From positions 1-64,000 of the forward strand of contig JAFWEX010000070.1 of the NCBI GenBank assembly GCA_017512705.1: a stretch of DNA of 64,000 nt, written 5' to 3'. The notes below the pieces were generated by a model that did no database searches, was not told the DNA's origin, and saw nothing but the letters and a program-made list of their open reading frames with translations. The stretch comes from Paenibacillus sp. GTDB taxonomy: Bacteria; Bacillota; Bacilli; Paenibacillales; Paenibacillaceae. Shown in pieces: positions 46,331 through 54,923 of the stretch (position 1 is the first letter of the stretch; the number at the start of each line of letters is the position of its first letter). A program made the position numbers and the translations under genes.

Positions 46331-46841
46331 CATGCTTGGTGCCGTACTGATTTTACTAGCCAGTACGCTCGCCGGTTTCTACAAAGCAAGGCAATATGCA
46401 TTGCGACCAAGGCAATTACGTGAGTTAATCGCAGCGCTACAACGGCTGATGACAGAGATCAATTATGGCTTAACACCGCTTCCTGATGCAATGAACAAGA
46501 TGGGGGCTCAGACGAAAGAACCGATAAAAACTCTTTTTTTACACGCAGCTGCACAGATGGAGCCCCCACATGGCCGTACAGCCCGGGAGAGTCTCCAGAA
46601 CGGTGTAGAGCAAGCGTGGGGAAGATCCGCCATGAAGTCAGACGAACGGGAAGTCATGATGCAGTTGAGTTTCAGCCTTGGCACCAGTGATCGTCAAGAT
46701 CAGACCAAACATATTTCGTTAGCCATTCAGCAACTTATGCATGAGGAATCCCGCGCACAGGCCGATCAAGTTAAGTATGAACGCATGAGCCGCAGCCTGG
46801 GGATGCTTGTCGGAGCGTTAATCGTCATTCTGATCTTCTGA
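46323..46841 (+). CDS. spoIIIAB: Stage III sporulation protein AB
   Basis: The 172-residue protein has one N-terminal membrane segment (MLGAVLILLASTLAGFY), a helical cytoplasmic middle (LRELIAALQRLMTEINYGLTPLPDAM) and a C-terminal membrane segment (LGMLVGALIVILIF). It resembles GspF-type platform proteins and matches the B. subtilis length of 171. TTG at 46323 follows AGGAGGTGA at the right spacing; a GTG three codons earlier lies inside the ribosome site. Confidence 0.93.
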   Translation: MVNMLGAVLILLASTLAGFYKARQYALRPRQLRELIAALQRLMTEINYGLTPLPDAMNKMGAQTKEPIKTLFLHAAAQMEPPHGRTARESLQNGVEQAWGRSAMKSDEREVMMQLSFSLGTSDRQDQTKHISLAIQQLMHEESRAQADQVKYERMSRSLGMLVGALIVILIF

Positions 46842-46870
46842 AATAGCCGGGATAGCGAGGTGCCAAGGTC

Positions 46871-47074
46871 ATGAATTTAGAAGTGAACGCAATCTTTCAA
46901 ATTGCGGGCATTGGAATCATTATAGCGATGATTCATACCGTGTTGAAACAAATGGGAAAGGAAGATATGGCTCACTGGGTGACCGTAATCGGATTTGTCG
47001 TTGTACTGTTCATGGTCGTCCGAATGTTGGACAGCTTGCTGCAAGAGATTAAATCCATATTTCTTTTTCAATGA
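46871..47074 (+). CDS. spoIIIAC: Stage III sporulation protein AC
   Basis: The 67-residue protein has two membrane helices (IFQIAGIGIIIAMIHTVLKQM and WVTVIGFVVVLFMVVRMLDSL), as expected for SpoIIIAC (68 residues in B. subtilis). It is a small membrane part of the feeding-tube channel. It lies 29 bases after spoIIIAB. Confidence 0.93.
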   Translation: MNLEVNAIFQIAGIGIIIAMIHTVLKQMGKEDMAHWVTVIGFVVVLFMVVRMLDSLLQEIKSIFLFQ

Positions 47075-47105
47075 AAACGGTCATGAAGCCGGATGGTGGT
47101 GACCC

Positions 47106-47495
47106 GTGGAAATTATTCAAGTTGTTGGTCTGGCACTTATCGCTACCGTTCTGATTCTAGTCATCAAAGAACAAAAGCCGATGTTTGCCTTTCTCATAGC
47201 AGCAGCAACGGGTGTTGTTATCTTTATGCTGCTGATTGGCAAGATCGGTGCGGTGATTGAAGTGTTGAAGCGCCTTGCTGAAAATTCCGGCATGGAGAGC
47301 ATTTATCTAAAAACGGTATTGAAGATAATAGGTATTGCTTATATTGCTGAATTCGGTGCTCAGATTGTCAGGGACGCAGGTCAGGAGAGTATTGCATCCA
47401 AGATTGAATTGGCCGGCAAAGTGTTGATTCTTGTACTCGCCATCCCAATCATTAGCATCATTATCGAAACCGTTATGAAACTGATGCCGGTGTAG
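47106..47495 (+). CDS. spoIIIAD: Stage III sporulation protein AD
   Basis: The 129-residue protein has three or four membrane helices (VVGLALIATVLILVI, FLIAAATGVVIFMLL, GIAYIAEFGAQIVRDAG and ILVLAIPIISIIIETV) and agrees with SpoIIIAD. It starts with GTG after GGTGGTGACCC. SpoIIIAC and AD together resemble one larger polytopic protein. Confidence 0.93.
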   Translation: MEIIQVVGLALIATVLILVIKEQKPMFAFLIAAATGVVIFMLLIGKIGAVIEVLKRLAENSGMESIYLKTVLKIIGIAYIAEFGAQIVRDAGQESIASKIELAGKVLILVLAIPIISIIIETVMKLMPV

Positions 47496-47513
47496 AAAGG
47501 GCGTGCGGAGCAT

Positions 47514-48704
47514 ATGAAAATCTTGCATCATAAGCCGCAGTGGCGCCTAATGATTGTGCTGATGCTCTGCTTGATGTTCGGTCTGATCGGACAGGTTGCT
47601 GCAAGCACGCCATCTACCGATTGGATGCAACAGCAAGCTGATCAACTGCCGAAGGACCAGGTGGAGCAATATTGGGATCAGCTAATGAAACAATATGGTG
47701 GCCTTTTTCCAGAAGGAAAGACACCATCCTTCATGGATATGTTGATCCCCGGTAATGAGGGATTCAGCATGAAGTCAGTATTTGCTGCAGTGGGTACGTT
47801 CGCGCTACATGAGGTTCTATATAATGGCAAGCTGCTGGTCACCATCGTGATGTTAACCGTACTGAGCATGATTCTGGAGACATTGCAGACCGCATTTGAA
47901 AAGAACAATATTAGCAAAATTGCCTATGCGATCTGTTATTTAGTCATTATTATTCTGGCAATTAACAGCTTCAGTGTGGCTATCGGTTATGCAAAAGAGG
48001 CGATAGCCAGCATGATCAACTTTATGATGGCGATGGTGCCCCTTTTGTTCACGCTACTGGCTTCCATGGGGAACGTCGTAACAGTTTCTATGACTCACCC
48101 GTTGATCATTTTCATGATTCATCTCGTGAGTACGCTGATCCATCTGCTGGTTTTCCCGCTTCTTTTTTTCTCGGCGGTACTGCACTTGGTCAGTTCGGTC
48201 TCGGATAAATACAAACTGACACAAATGGCAGACCTTTTGCGAAACATAAGCGTAGCCTTACTTGGTATCCTGCTAACGATGTTTCTCGGTGTCATTTCAG
48301 TACAAGGAGCTTCAGGTTCTGTGGCAGATGGTGTCAGCCTCAAGGCAGCCAAATATATTGCAGGAAACTTTGTGCCTGTTGTAGGTAGAACTTTCGCTGA
48401 TGCAACAGATACGGTCATCACGGCATCATTGCTGGTCAAAAATGCAATTGGGCTGACGGGAGTCATTATTATTTTGTTCCTGTGTGCTTTTCCGGCCATC
48501 AAGATTCTGGCACTGGCATTGATCTACAATGTGACGGGAGCGATTATGCAACCACTAGGGGATACGCCGATTGTAGGCTGTCTGCAAGCGATTGGTAAAA
48601 GTATGATTTATGTATTTGCTTCCCTGGCCGCGGTTGGACTCATGTTTTTCCTGGCAATTACGATTTTGCTGACTGCAGGTAATTTAACCGTTATGATGCG
48701 TTAA
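47514..48704 (+). CDS. spoIIIAE: Stage III sporulation protein AE
   Basis: The 396-residue protein has a signal-like first helix (LMIVLMLCLMFGLIGQVAAS), a soluble stretch of about 60 residues and seven or more membrane helices (residues 90-390). It is the largest polytopic component of the channel and an ABC-like or permease-like part by position. The typical motif GASGSVADGVSLKAAKYIAG around residue 265 is present. ATG follows GCGGAGC. Confidence 0.94.
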   Translation: MKILHHKPQWRLMIVLMLCLMFGLIGQVAASTPSTDWMQQQADQLPKDQVEQYWDQLMKQYGGLFPEGKTPSFMDMLIPGNEGFSMKSVFAAVGTFALHEVLYNGKLLVTIVMLTVLSMILETLQTAFEKNNISKIAYAICYLVIIILAINSFSVAIGYAKEAIASMINFMMAMVPLLFTLLASMGNVVTVSMTHPLIIFMIHLVSTLIHLLVFPLLFFSAVLHLVSSVSDKYKLTQMADLLRNISVALLGILLTMFLGVISVQGASGSVADGVSLKAAKYIAGNFVPVVGRTFADATDTVITASLLVKNAIGLTGVIIILFLCAFPAIKILALALIYNVTGAIMQPLGDTPIVGCLQAIGKSMIYVFASLAAVGLMFFLAITILLTAGNLTVMMR

Positions 48705-48736
48705 ATTTCTGCATGCAGGGAAAGGGGCTGAAGAAG

Positions 48737-49576
48737 ATGGGGTGGCTGAGCAACTGGCTCCAGGATCTGATCATGATCGTTTTGCTGGCAACTTTCGTGG
48801 ATATGCTGCTTCCGAATCGTTCCATGGAACGTTACGTCAAGCTTGTGCTGAGCCTCCTCATCTTGCTCACTCTATTGTCTCCCATAACCAAGCTGCTGCG
48901 AAGTGATCCTGTAGGCGAACTGAAACGAGCCATGACAGCAATGGAAGCTCCGCAAGATGAGCAAACACTAGAGAAAATTCTGGCTCAGGGTAAGCGAATG
49001 CAAGCGAGTGAGCAAAAGGAATCACTAAAGTGGACGGCCAAGGAACTGGCTAACGTCATGAAAGGACAAATTGAAGAAACGACTAGTGTGAAAGTTCAGT
49101 CTGTTAATGTACAACTGGTGATGAAAAAACAGGAGCTGGATACGGAAGTAGCAGCTGCTACGGAGCTGCCGGTCATTCAACAGGTGATCGTTCAGTTGGC
49201 TCCTGAGGCCGCAGGCTCAAAACCCGATTCGGAACGGGCAGAGCCCGTAAACAGTCAGCCCATGTCAGGGACGACGGTTTCCTCCGAGGATAGTGAACAT
49301 GAGCATGGTACTCGGCCGATTCAGATTGATGCGATAGAAATTGCAAATGTTCAGATTGAGTCAAGCGGAGAAGAATCGAGTAGTAAGCATCTCTCTGATA
49401 CCCAGGCAACCGATTCATCGATCACCCGCGACTCTAGTACAAGTTCTGATGATGAGCAAGCGAGTGCTTCTCCGTCTGAACATGCTGTACAGATTATTAC
49501 GCTGTTAAAAGAAAAGTGGGAAGTCGATGCGAGTCAGGTTCGAGTGACCCAGATGGAAAATGCAGAAGTTCTCTGA
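48737..49576 (+). CDS. spoIIIAF: Stage III sporulation protein AF, extended
   Basis: The 279-residue protein starts with two membrane helices (WLQDLIMIVLLATFVDMLLP, YVKLVLSLLILLTLLSPITKLL), as in B. subtilis SpoIIIAF. It then has a soluble domain ending VQIITLLKEKWEVDASQVRV. It is about 70 residues longer than the B. subtilis protein (206), because of a Ser/Glu/Asp-rich insert at residues 165-250. ATG at 48737 follows AAAGGGG; the ATG at 48713 has no ribosome site. Confidence 0.9.
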   Translation: MGWLSNWLQDLIMIVLLATFVDMLLPNRSMERYVKLVLSLLILLTLLSPITKLLRSDPVGELKRAMTAMEAPQDEQTLEKILAQGKRMQASEQKESLKWTAKELANVMKGQIEETTSVKVQSVNVQLVMKKQELDTEVAAATELPVIQQVIVQLAPEAAGSKPDSERAEPVNSQPMSGTTVSSEDSEHEHGTRPIQIDAIEIANVQIESSGEESSSKHLSDTQATDSSITRDSSTSSDDEQASASPSEHAVQIITLLKEKWEVDASQVRVTQMENAEVL

Positions 49577-49591
49577 GAAGGAGGGAAGCCG

Positions 49592-50230
49592 ATGAAACAA
49601 TGGTTCAAAAAGCTAGAAACCTGGTTTGGTGGCGGTGAAGGTGGGGCGAAGCGTAGTCAAACCTTACGTTGGCTAATCATTCTGGGACTGATCGGTGTAG
49701 GCATCATGCTGTTTAATTCTTTTGTCAACGTTAAAAAGATTGATTCTGAAAACATCGGTCGGGAACCACCGGAACAAGCTGCATCCCTGTCAGCCATCCA
49801 GAGTGACGTGCTGGAAGAGAACCCTTTTCAGGCCATCGAAATTGCATTCGAAGACAAGATCAAAGGCGTGCTGGAAAATATTGTTGGCGTAGGCACGGTG
49901 GATGTGATGGTCACTGTCGATTCCACGGAAGAACTGGTGGTGCAGCGGAACGTAAAAGATTCACAGCAGCTCACCGAAGAGACGGATGCCAATGGCGGTA
50001 AACGACATATGACGCAATATACCCGAGACGGAGAGATTATTACCTATGAATTATCAGGAGATCAGACACCCATTGTAACGAAAAAGCTGAAACCGCAAAT
50101 TCGCGGTGTGCTCGTTGTGGCGAGAGGTGCAGAGAACAAGGTTGTTAAAGACCTGATTACAGATGCTGTTGAAAAGGGGTTAAACGTAGCGGCGTACCGC
50201 ATCTCGGTTGTTCCACGCAAGCAAGATTAA
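49592..50230 (+). CDS. spoIIIAG: Stage III sporulation protein AG
   Basis: The 212-residue protein has one membrane helix (LRWLIILGLIGVGIMLFNSF) and a ring-building domain (RBM) outside, with LENIVGVGTVDVMVTVDST and KPQIRGVLVVARGAENKVVK. SpoIIIAG forms a large ring between mother cell and forespore. The spacing to spoIIIAF is 15 bases, and AAGGAGGGAAG precedes the ATG. Confidence 0.94.
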   Translation: MKQWFKKLETWFGGGEGGAKRSQTLRWLIILGLIGVGIMLFNSFVNVKKIDSENIGREPPEQAASLSAIQSDVLEENPFQAIEIAFEDKIKGVLENIVGVGTVDVMVTVDSTEELVVQRNVKDSQQLTEETDANGGKRHMTQYTRDGEIITYELSGDQTPIVTKKLKPQIRGVLVVARGAENKVVKDLITDAVEKGLNVAAYRISVVPRKQD

Positions 50231-50312
50231 CTGTTCCCTATACTCGCAAGGATCCTAAACTCACAAGAAATATGTTGTCAGAATCAACCCTATTTTGAGG
50301 AGGATATTCTAA

Positions 50313-51143
50313 ATGAATAACAAACGTCAAACAATATGGCTCGTCTCTATGCTGAGTCTGATGGTTATTTTGTCCGCATATTATCTGTTTACTGAAGATT
50401 CGGGGCCAGTGAATCCACCAGTCGCGGATAGTCAACAAGTGGACGGTATGAAACAGGGCGAAGCAAAGGAAACAGCAGGTATTCTTGATCCAACAGAGGG
50501 ACTGGTGGTTAACGAGGTTGTAAATAGCGGTGAAATTACCGATGATTCTGGCGCATTAGACCCGGCTGGAAGCCCGGCAGATGTCAAGGGACAGGAAGTA
50601 GGAAATGCAGAGAAAGCACCTGCAACGGAGTCGGGCACAAAAGAAGGAGAGACCCCAAAAGAGACAGAACAAGGCTCGGAAAAAGGAGCAGCTGCTACAC
50701 CTGATACCGAGAATAAAACAGAGGGCGAAGCTGCTAAAACGGACGAAGAAGTTCTCAAAGAGATGGAACAGCAAAATACAGCCGCATCAGCTAGCAGTCA
50801 GTTCCAGAATTACCAGTGGCAACGTGAGGAAAGCAACAATCGCAAGTATGAGGAACTGATGACTATTGCAGGTGATTTAAGTAAGACACCGGAAGAAAAT
50901 GCGAAAGCAACCGAACAGCTAAGAGCACTGGAAGATAAAGAGGCGAAAATTACAAGCATCGAAGAAACCCTATCTCAACAATACTCCAACGCAATTGTCG
51001 AGGAAGAGTCGGATATGTATAAAGTCGTGGTTCTGAGCGATAAACTGGACGTTAAGCAGGCGGTATCCATCGTTGATCTGGTCATGAAAGAACTGTCTGT
51101 ATCACAGAACAAAATCAGTGTGCAATACGTCACAGAAAAGTAA
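50313..51143 (+). CDS. spoIIIAH: Stage III sporulation protein AH, extended
   Basis: The 276-residue protein has an N-terminal membrane helix (TIWLVSMLSLMVILSAYYLF) and a C-terminal YscJ/FliF-like ring domain (residues 190-276) that binds SpoIIQ in the forespore, ending KELSVSQNKISVQYV. Between them lies a long acidic, low-complexity linker (residues 35-160, rich in Glu, Lys, Ala, Thr, Gly) that makes it about 58 residues longer than the B. subtilis protein (218). GAGGAGGATATTC precedes the ATG. Confidence 0.92.
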   Translation: MNNKRQTIWLVSMLSLMVILSAYYLFTEDSGPVNPPVADSQQVDGMKQGEAKETAGILDPTEGLVVNEVVNSGEITDDSGALDPAGSPADVKGQEVGNAEKAPATESGTKEGETPKETEQGSEKGAAATPDTENKTEGEAAKTDEEVLKEMEQQNTAASASSQFQNYQWQREESNNRKYEELMTIAGDLSKTPEENAKATEQLRALEDKEAKITSIEETLSQQYSNAIVEEESDMYKVVVLSDKLDVKQAVSIVDLVMKELSVSQNKISVQYVTEK

Positions 51144-51162
51144 TTAAGAATATGATATGGAG

Positions 51163-51202
51163 GCTCGAGAGCTGGTTAGACTCTCGGGCTCTTTCCATTT
51201 TT
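51163..51202 (+). terminator. Terminator of the spoIIIA operon
   Basis: GCTCGAGAG (51163-51171) pairs with CTCTCGGGC (51181-51189), with TGGA/TCCA flanks, then TTTTT. Confidence 0.75.
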
Positions 51203-51210
51203 AATGATTA

Positions 51211-51219
51211 TGATATAAT
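51211..51219 (+). promoter_or_regulatory. accBC promoter, extended -10
   Basis: TGATATAAT is an extended -10 (TG-n-TATAAT) just after the spoIIIA terminator. TTTCCA 16 bases upstream is a weak -35. This separates vegetative accBC from the sporulation operon. Confidence 0.6.
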
Positions 51220-51275
51220 ACTAAAAGCCATATGACCGTCCTAGTGAGACTGGCATGATGCCGAAGGAGTGAATG

Positions 51276-51752
51276 ATGGAAATGTTTAAACTAAGCGAAA
51301 TCAAGGAACTGATTAAATTGGTTGATGAAAGTTCCCTTCAAGAATTGGAAATTGAAAATGAAGGATCACGTCTATCGATCCGCAAACCGGTTAAAACGGA
51401 ATTCGTACAGGCTACTGCCGTACAACCACAGATGATTGCTGCTCCGCAGGTTCAACCTGCTGCTTCCGCAGTTGTGAATGAGGCTGCTCCGCAAGCCGAT
51501 ACAACTAGTCATTTACATAAAATTGTATCTCCAATGGTAGGTACGTTTTACAGAGCTTCCTCCCCGGAAGCGGGTCCTTTCGTCAATGTGGGTGATAAAG
51601 TTGTTGAGAAAACAACGGTATGCATCATCGAAGCCATGAAGTTGATGAACGAACTTGATGCTGACATCAAGGGAGAAATCGTTGAAGTGCTGGTTGAAAA
51701 TGGACAGCTTGTCGAATATGGACAACCTCTCTTCCTGGTAAAACCGGAATAA
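51276..51752 (+). CDS. accB: Biotin carboxyl carrier protein of acetyl-CoA carboxylase
   Basis: The 158-residue protein has an N-terminal helical part (FKLSEIKELIKLVDESSLQELEIENEG), an Ala/Pro/Gln-rich linker (residues 45-80) and a biotinyl domain with EAMKLMNELDADIKGEI; the Lys in A-M-K-L is biotinylated. It carries CO2 between AccC and AccAD for malonyl-CoA. Several ATGs (51273, 51276, 51282) follow AAGGAGTGA; the second has the best spacing. Confidence 0.95.
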   Translation: MEMFKLSEIKELIKLVDESSLQELEIENEGSRLSIRKPVKTEFVQATAVQPQMIAAPQVQPAASAVVNEAAPQADTTSHLHKIVSPMVGTFYRASSPEAGPFVNVGDKVVEKTTVCIIEAMKLMNELDADIKGEIVEVLVENGQLVEYGQPLFLVKPE

Positions 51753-51807
51753 ACGGTTCTACTTGTTAACAGTAGTTGCATGAGCTTCGAAGGAGGACAA
51801 TAACGAA

Positions 51808-53151
51808 ATGAAATTCCAAAAAATATTGATTGCCAATCGTGGCGAGATTGCCGTGCGTATTATTCGTGCATGCCGCGAGCTTGGTATATCGTCAGTAGCT
51901 GTATATTCGGAAGCAGACAAAGATTCTCTGCACGTCCGTCTTGCAGACGAGGCTTATTGTATCGGACCAACACTGTCCAAGGACAGCTACCTTAATTTCA
52001 CAAACCTGATGAGTATAGCTACGTTGACTGAATGTGATGCAATCCATCCGGGATATGGCTTTTTAGCCGAGAATGCTGATTTTGCAGAAATCTGTGATTC
52101 CTGCAACATTACATTCATTGGTCCTTCACCCGAAGCCATCACCAAAATGGGTGATAAGGCTGTAGCCAAACAGACGATGAAGGATGCAGGTGTTCCAGTA
52201 ATCCCGGGATCAGACGGTCTTGTGGAAACAACGGAAGAAGCGATTATGATCGGTCGTGATATCGGGTATCCTGTTATCATCAAAGCTACCGCAGGTGGCG
52301 GAGGTAAAGGGATTCGGATCGCTGAAGACGAGGAGCAATTGGTCAAACAGATCACAGCTGCACAGCAAGAAGCTCAGAAAGCGTTCGGTAATGCCGGTGT
52401 ATATCTGGAAAAATTCCTGACAGGCATGAAACACGTTGAAATTCAAATTATGGCTGACAAGCACGGCAATGCCGTGCATCTTGGTGAGCGTGACTGCTCG
52501 GTTCAGCGCCGCCGTCAAAAGCTCGTTGAGGAAGCGCCGTGCCCTGTATTGAATGAAGAAGTGCGTACTCTAATGGGAGAGGCTGCGGTTCGCGCTGCAC
52601 TTGCGGTGAATTACTCTGGAGCAGGTACGCTGGAATTTTTGCTTAGCCCGAACGGTGAGTTCTACTTTATGGAGATGAATACACGAATTCAGGTTGAACA
52701 TCCAGTAACCGAGATGGTAACGGGTGTGGATTTGATCCGTGAAATGATCTCCGTGGCAGAAGGTAACCCGCTCTCTTTCCGTCAAGAAGATGTAGTTATC
52801 AATGGATGGTCAATCGAGTGCCGGATTAATGCTGAAGACCCTAATCGTAACTTCATGCCTGCACCAGGTAAGATTGGTTTTTATCTTGCGCCGGGTGGTC
52901 CTGGAGTGCGTGTCGATAGTGCAGCGTATCCTGGTTATACGATTTCACCGTTTTATGACTCCATGATTGCAAAGTTGATCGTTTGGGGTGCAACCCGTGA
53001 TGAAGCGATCGCCAAAATGAAGCGTGCCTTAGCAGAGTTTGCTATAGAGGGTATCTCTACTACAATCCCTTTCCATCAAAAACTGCTGGATCATCCAACG
53101 TTTATTCGCGGAGATTTTGATATCAAATTTCTCGAAGAAAACGAGATTTAA
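51808..53151 (+). CDS. accC: Biotin carboxylase subunit of acetyl-CoA carboxylase
   Basis: The 447-residue ATP-grasp enzyme has [40 protein letters not shown], the glycine-rich ATP loop [20 protein letters not shown], and [20 protein letters not shown]. It carboxylates the biotin of AccB using bicarbonate and ATP. It is 55 bases downstream of accB, with GAAGGAGGAC before the ATG. AccA and AccD are encoded elsewhere. Confidence 0.97.
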   Translation: MKFQKILIANRGEIAVRIIRACRELGISSVAVYSEADKDSLHVRLADEAYCIGPTLSKDSYLNFTNLMSIATLTECDAIHPGYGFLAENADFAEICDSCNITFIGPSPEAITKMGDKAVAKQTMKDAGVPVIPGSDGLVETTEEAIMIGRDIGYPVIIKATAGGGGKGIRIAEDEEQLVKQITAAQQEAQKAFGNAGVYLEKFLTGMKHVEIQIMADKHGNAVHLGERDCSVQRRRQKLVEEAPCPVLNEEVRTLMGEAAVRAALAVNYSGAGTLEFLLSPNGEFYFMEMNTRIQVEHPVTEMVTGVDLIREMISVAEGNPLSFRQEDVVINGWSIECRINAEDPNRNFMPAPGKIGFYLAPGGPGVRVDSAAYPGYTISPFYDSMIAKLIVWGATRDEAIAKMKRALAEFAIEGISTTIPFHQKLLDHPTFIRGDFDIKFLEENEI

Positions 53152-53169
53152 TCGTCATATTGGGGTTGT

Positions 53170-53198
53170 TTGTCATAAACTAGCCCAAATGATATAGT
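53170..53198 (+). promoter_or_regulatory. Promoter upstream of the Asp23-family gene
   Basis: TTGTCA (53170-53175), a 17-base spacer and TATAGT (53193-53198). The start point would be near 53205, leaving a leader of 160 bases. Confidence 0.7.
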
Positions 53199-53204
53199 AT
53201 GTAA

Positions 53205-53345
53205 TAATAAGAGCGCATGTCTCCTGCATTGGATAAGCCCGCACATCTAGCGGAGTATGCAGGAGTTCCGGCAAAGCCGGACCGGGAGGGGCTACGATTT
53301 TTTGCTAAACCGCAGTCCTGACGGATGGCCGCAAACTTATCTCGC
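53205..53345 (+). ncRNA. Structured leader of the Asp23-family gene
   Basis: CTCCTGCAT (53221-53229) pairs with ATGCAGGAG (53257-53265), and CCGGC-AAA-GCCGG (53268-53280) follows. The A-rich and G-rich stretch CCGGGAGGGGC then precedes GGATGGCCGC. It has no T run and does not fit a riboswitch class known to me. It may be a regulatory leader. Confidence 0.45.
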
Positions 53346-53365
53346 GAAAGGTGTGTTAAACATTT

Positions 53366-53776
53366 ATGAGTACACTACCGACAGAATTTGAACGTACGGA
53401 TATCGGTGAAATCCAGATCGCACCTGAAGTTATCGAAGTGATTGCTGGACTCGCTACAGTTGAAGTTAAAGGGGTAGCAGGCATGAGCGGCGGATTCGCT
53501 GGCGGATTTGCAGAACTGCTCGGCCGCAAAAACCTTTCAAAAGGGGTTAAGGTTGAGGTAGGTCAACGCGAAGCTGCAGTAGACGTTTCTGTTATTATTG
53601 AGTATGGATACCGTTTGCCGCAGGTTGCTACTGAAATCCAACAAAACGTCAAGCGTTCGATTGAGAACATGACTGGTCTTAACGTGAATGAAGTGAACGT
53701 ACACATCCACGATGTTCAGTTCAAGAGCGCAGAAAAAGTGGAAGAGATCGACCTGAACACGCAACGTGTAAAATAA
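53366..53776 (+). CDS. yqhY: Asp23/Gls24 family envelope stress protein (YqhY)
   Basis: The 136-residue protein is an Asp23 domain: IGEIQIAPEVIEVIAGLATVEVKGVAGMSGG, then VSVIIEYGYRLPQVATEIQQNVKRSIENMTGL and VNEVNVHIHDVQF. B. subtilis YqhY lies in the same place after accC and influences lipid synthesis when lost. Asp23 proteins are tethered to the membrane by AmaP, and an AmaP gene follows here. AAAGGTGTG precedes the ATG. Confidence 0.93.
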   Translation: MSTLPTEFERTDIGEIQIAPEVIEVIAGLATVEVKGVAGMSGGFAGGFAELLGRKNLSKGVKVEVGQREAAVDVSVIIEYGYRLPQVATEIQQNVKRSIENMTGLNVNEVNVHIHDVQFKSAEKVEEIDLNTQRVK

Positions 53777-53789
53777 AAAAGACCGATTT

Positions 53790-53871
53790 CCCCCGGCACT
53801 TCTGTCGGGGGTTATCCCGTCTTGGACAGGTCATTGGTAATCCAACTAGCTGGACAAGGTAGTGCGGGATA
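53790..53871 (+). ncRNA. Intercistronic structured RNA between yqhY and amaP
   Basis: CCCCCGGCA-CTTC-TGTCGGGGG (53790-53811) is a strong stem-loop with a stable CTTC-type loop. TATCCCG (53813-53819) then pairs with CGGGATA (53865-53871), closing a 59-base region with GGTC..GGTAATCC. No T run follows, so it is not a simple terminator. Confidence 0.5.
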
Positions 53872-53924
53872 TACCTTCTCCGCACGATAAGCAATGTGAG
53901 TGAGCAAGGGAGGCTGTGCAGTTC

Positions 53925-54464
53925 GTGGCTAAAATACTGGATCGGCTTCTGTTGTTTATATACAGCATAAGCGTAGGAGCAATATCGGCAGCTGTCATTT
54001 TACTGATTAGCGGTGTGCTGCCATACGAATTGAATTATCAGCAGGAACAAAATATCATTGTGGCTTCCATTGTCGCAGCTGCGATTTTGTTTGTCCTGAG
54101 TTTACGTTTTTTCTACATCTCGATTCGGCGTGAACGTGGGTCATTGCCGTCTGTGGATCAACGTACAGAGTTCGGGGAGGTACAGATTTCGATGGAGACC
54201 ATTGAAAATCTCTGTCTGAAGGCAACTTCCCGTTTTCGTGAAGTACGTGACGTCAAAGCGCGCATTCGTGTGGTAGAGTCAGGATTGGAGATCAAGATTC
54301 GGGCAGTTGTGGATGGTGAGACGCCTATTCCGGTGCTGACTACGGATCTACAAAAGGCGATACACGATCATGTACAAGAGATTACAGGGATTCCGGTTTC
54401 TTTTGTAACGGTGTATATTGCGAATGTGACCCAATCGCCTAACTACAAGAGTCGCGTGGAATGA
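53925..54464 (+). CDS. amaP: Alkaline shock membrane anchor protein AmaP
   Basis: The protein (about 179 residues) has two N-terminal membrane helices (LLLFIYSISVGAISAAVILLI and IIVASIVAAAILFVLSLRFFYI) and an Asp23-like C-terminal part (TEFGEVQISMETIENLCLKATSRF ... VVDGETPIPVLTTDLQKAIHDHVQEITGIPV). AmaP recruits Asp23 to the membrane in Staphylococcus. Two GTG codons (53916, 53925) are possible; the second has better spacing to AAGGGAGG. It is not found here in B. subtilis. Confidence 0.85.
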   Translation: MAKILDRLLLFIYSISVGAISAAVILLISGVLPYELNYQQEQNIIVASIVAAAILFVLSLRFFYISIRRERGSLPSVDQRTEFGEVQISMETIENLCLKATSRFREVRDVKARIRVVESGLEIKIRAVVDGETPIPVLTTDLQKAIHDHVQEITGIPVSFVTVYIANVTQSPNYKSRVE

Positions 54465-54478
54465 GGTGAGTTTCACTG

Positions 54479-54712
54479 ATGTTGTGGAAAGAGATGTGGG
54501 ACAGCTATAAGGGACGTATTCTTGGTGTTGCTTTTGGCATCTTATTGGGATTTCTTTATGTGTGGATCGGTTTCTGGGATATGTTGTTCTTTGCACTCTT
54601 GGTGTTCATCGGTTATACGTTTGGCAGACGAAGCGATGCGAAGCTTGGCTCGTTTATTCCCTGGGGGGAGTTACGACAATGGCTTGGAGACCGCTGGCGT
54701 TTGTTTAAATAA
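54479..54712 (+). CDS. DUF2273 family small membrane protein
   Basis: The 77-residue protein has two closely spaced membrane helices (GRILGVAFGILLGFLYVWIG, MLFFALLVFIGYTFGRR) as in the DUF2273 family. These proteins lie between amaP and asp23 genes in staphylococci and lactobacilli and are thought to belong to the same membrane complex. It starts 14 bases after amaP, with GAGGTGAG as ribosome site. Confidence 0.88.
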   Translation: MLWKEMWDSYKGRILGVAFGILLGFLYVWIGFWDMLFFALLVFIGYTFGRRSDAKLGSFIPWGELRQWLGDRWRLFK

Positions 54713-54721
54713 ACCTATAAG

Positions 54722-54804
54722 AACCCTGCAATATGTTTCTTCCGAAAATAGAACTGTAGTTTGAGTTGCCCGATTTTCGGAGGAAACGTTTTGCAGGTTT
54801 TTTT
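54722..54804 (+). terminator. Long terminator hairpin after the Asp23 group
   Basis: AACCCTGCAA..GTTTCTTCCGAAAAT pairs with ATTTTCGGAGGAAAC..TTGCAGGTT, followed by seven T. The stem of about 25 pairs is unusually long. Confidence 0.85.
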
Positions 54805-54923
54805 GTGAGAAGAGATCCCGATATCAAAGAAGACCCTTGGGTATCCTGTATAGGATAGTGAAGTGGTTCTTCATTTAAAATAGCATGATGACGCTCGGAA
54901 GAGAGCGCTGCAGGAGGCAGGAT

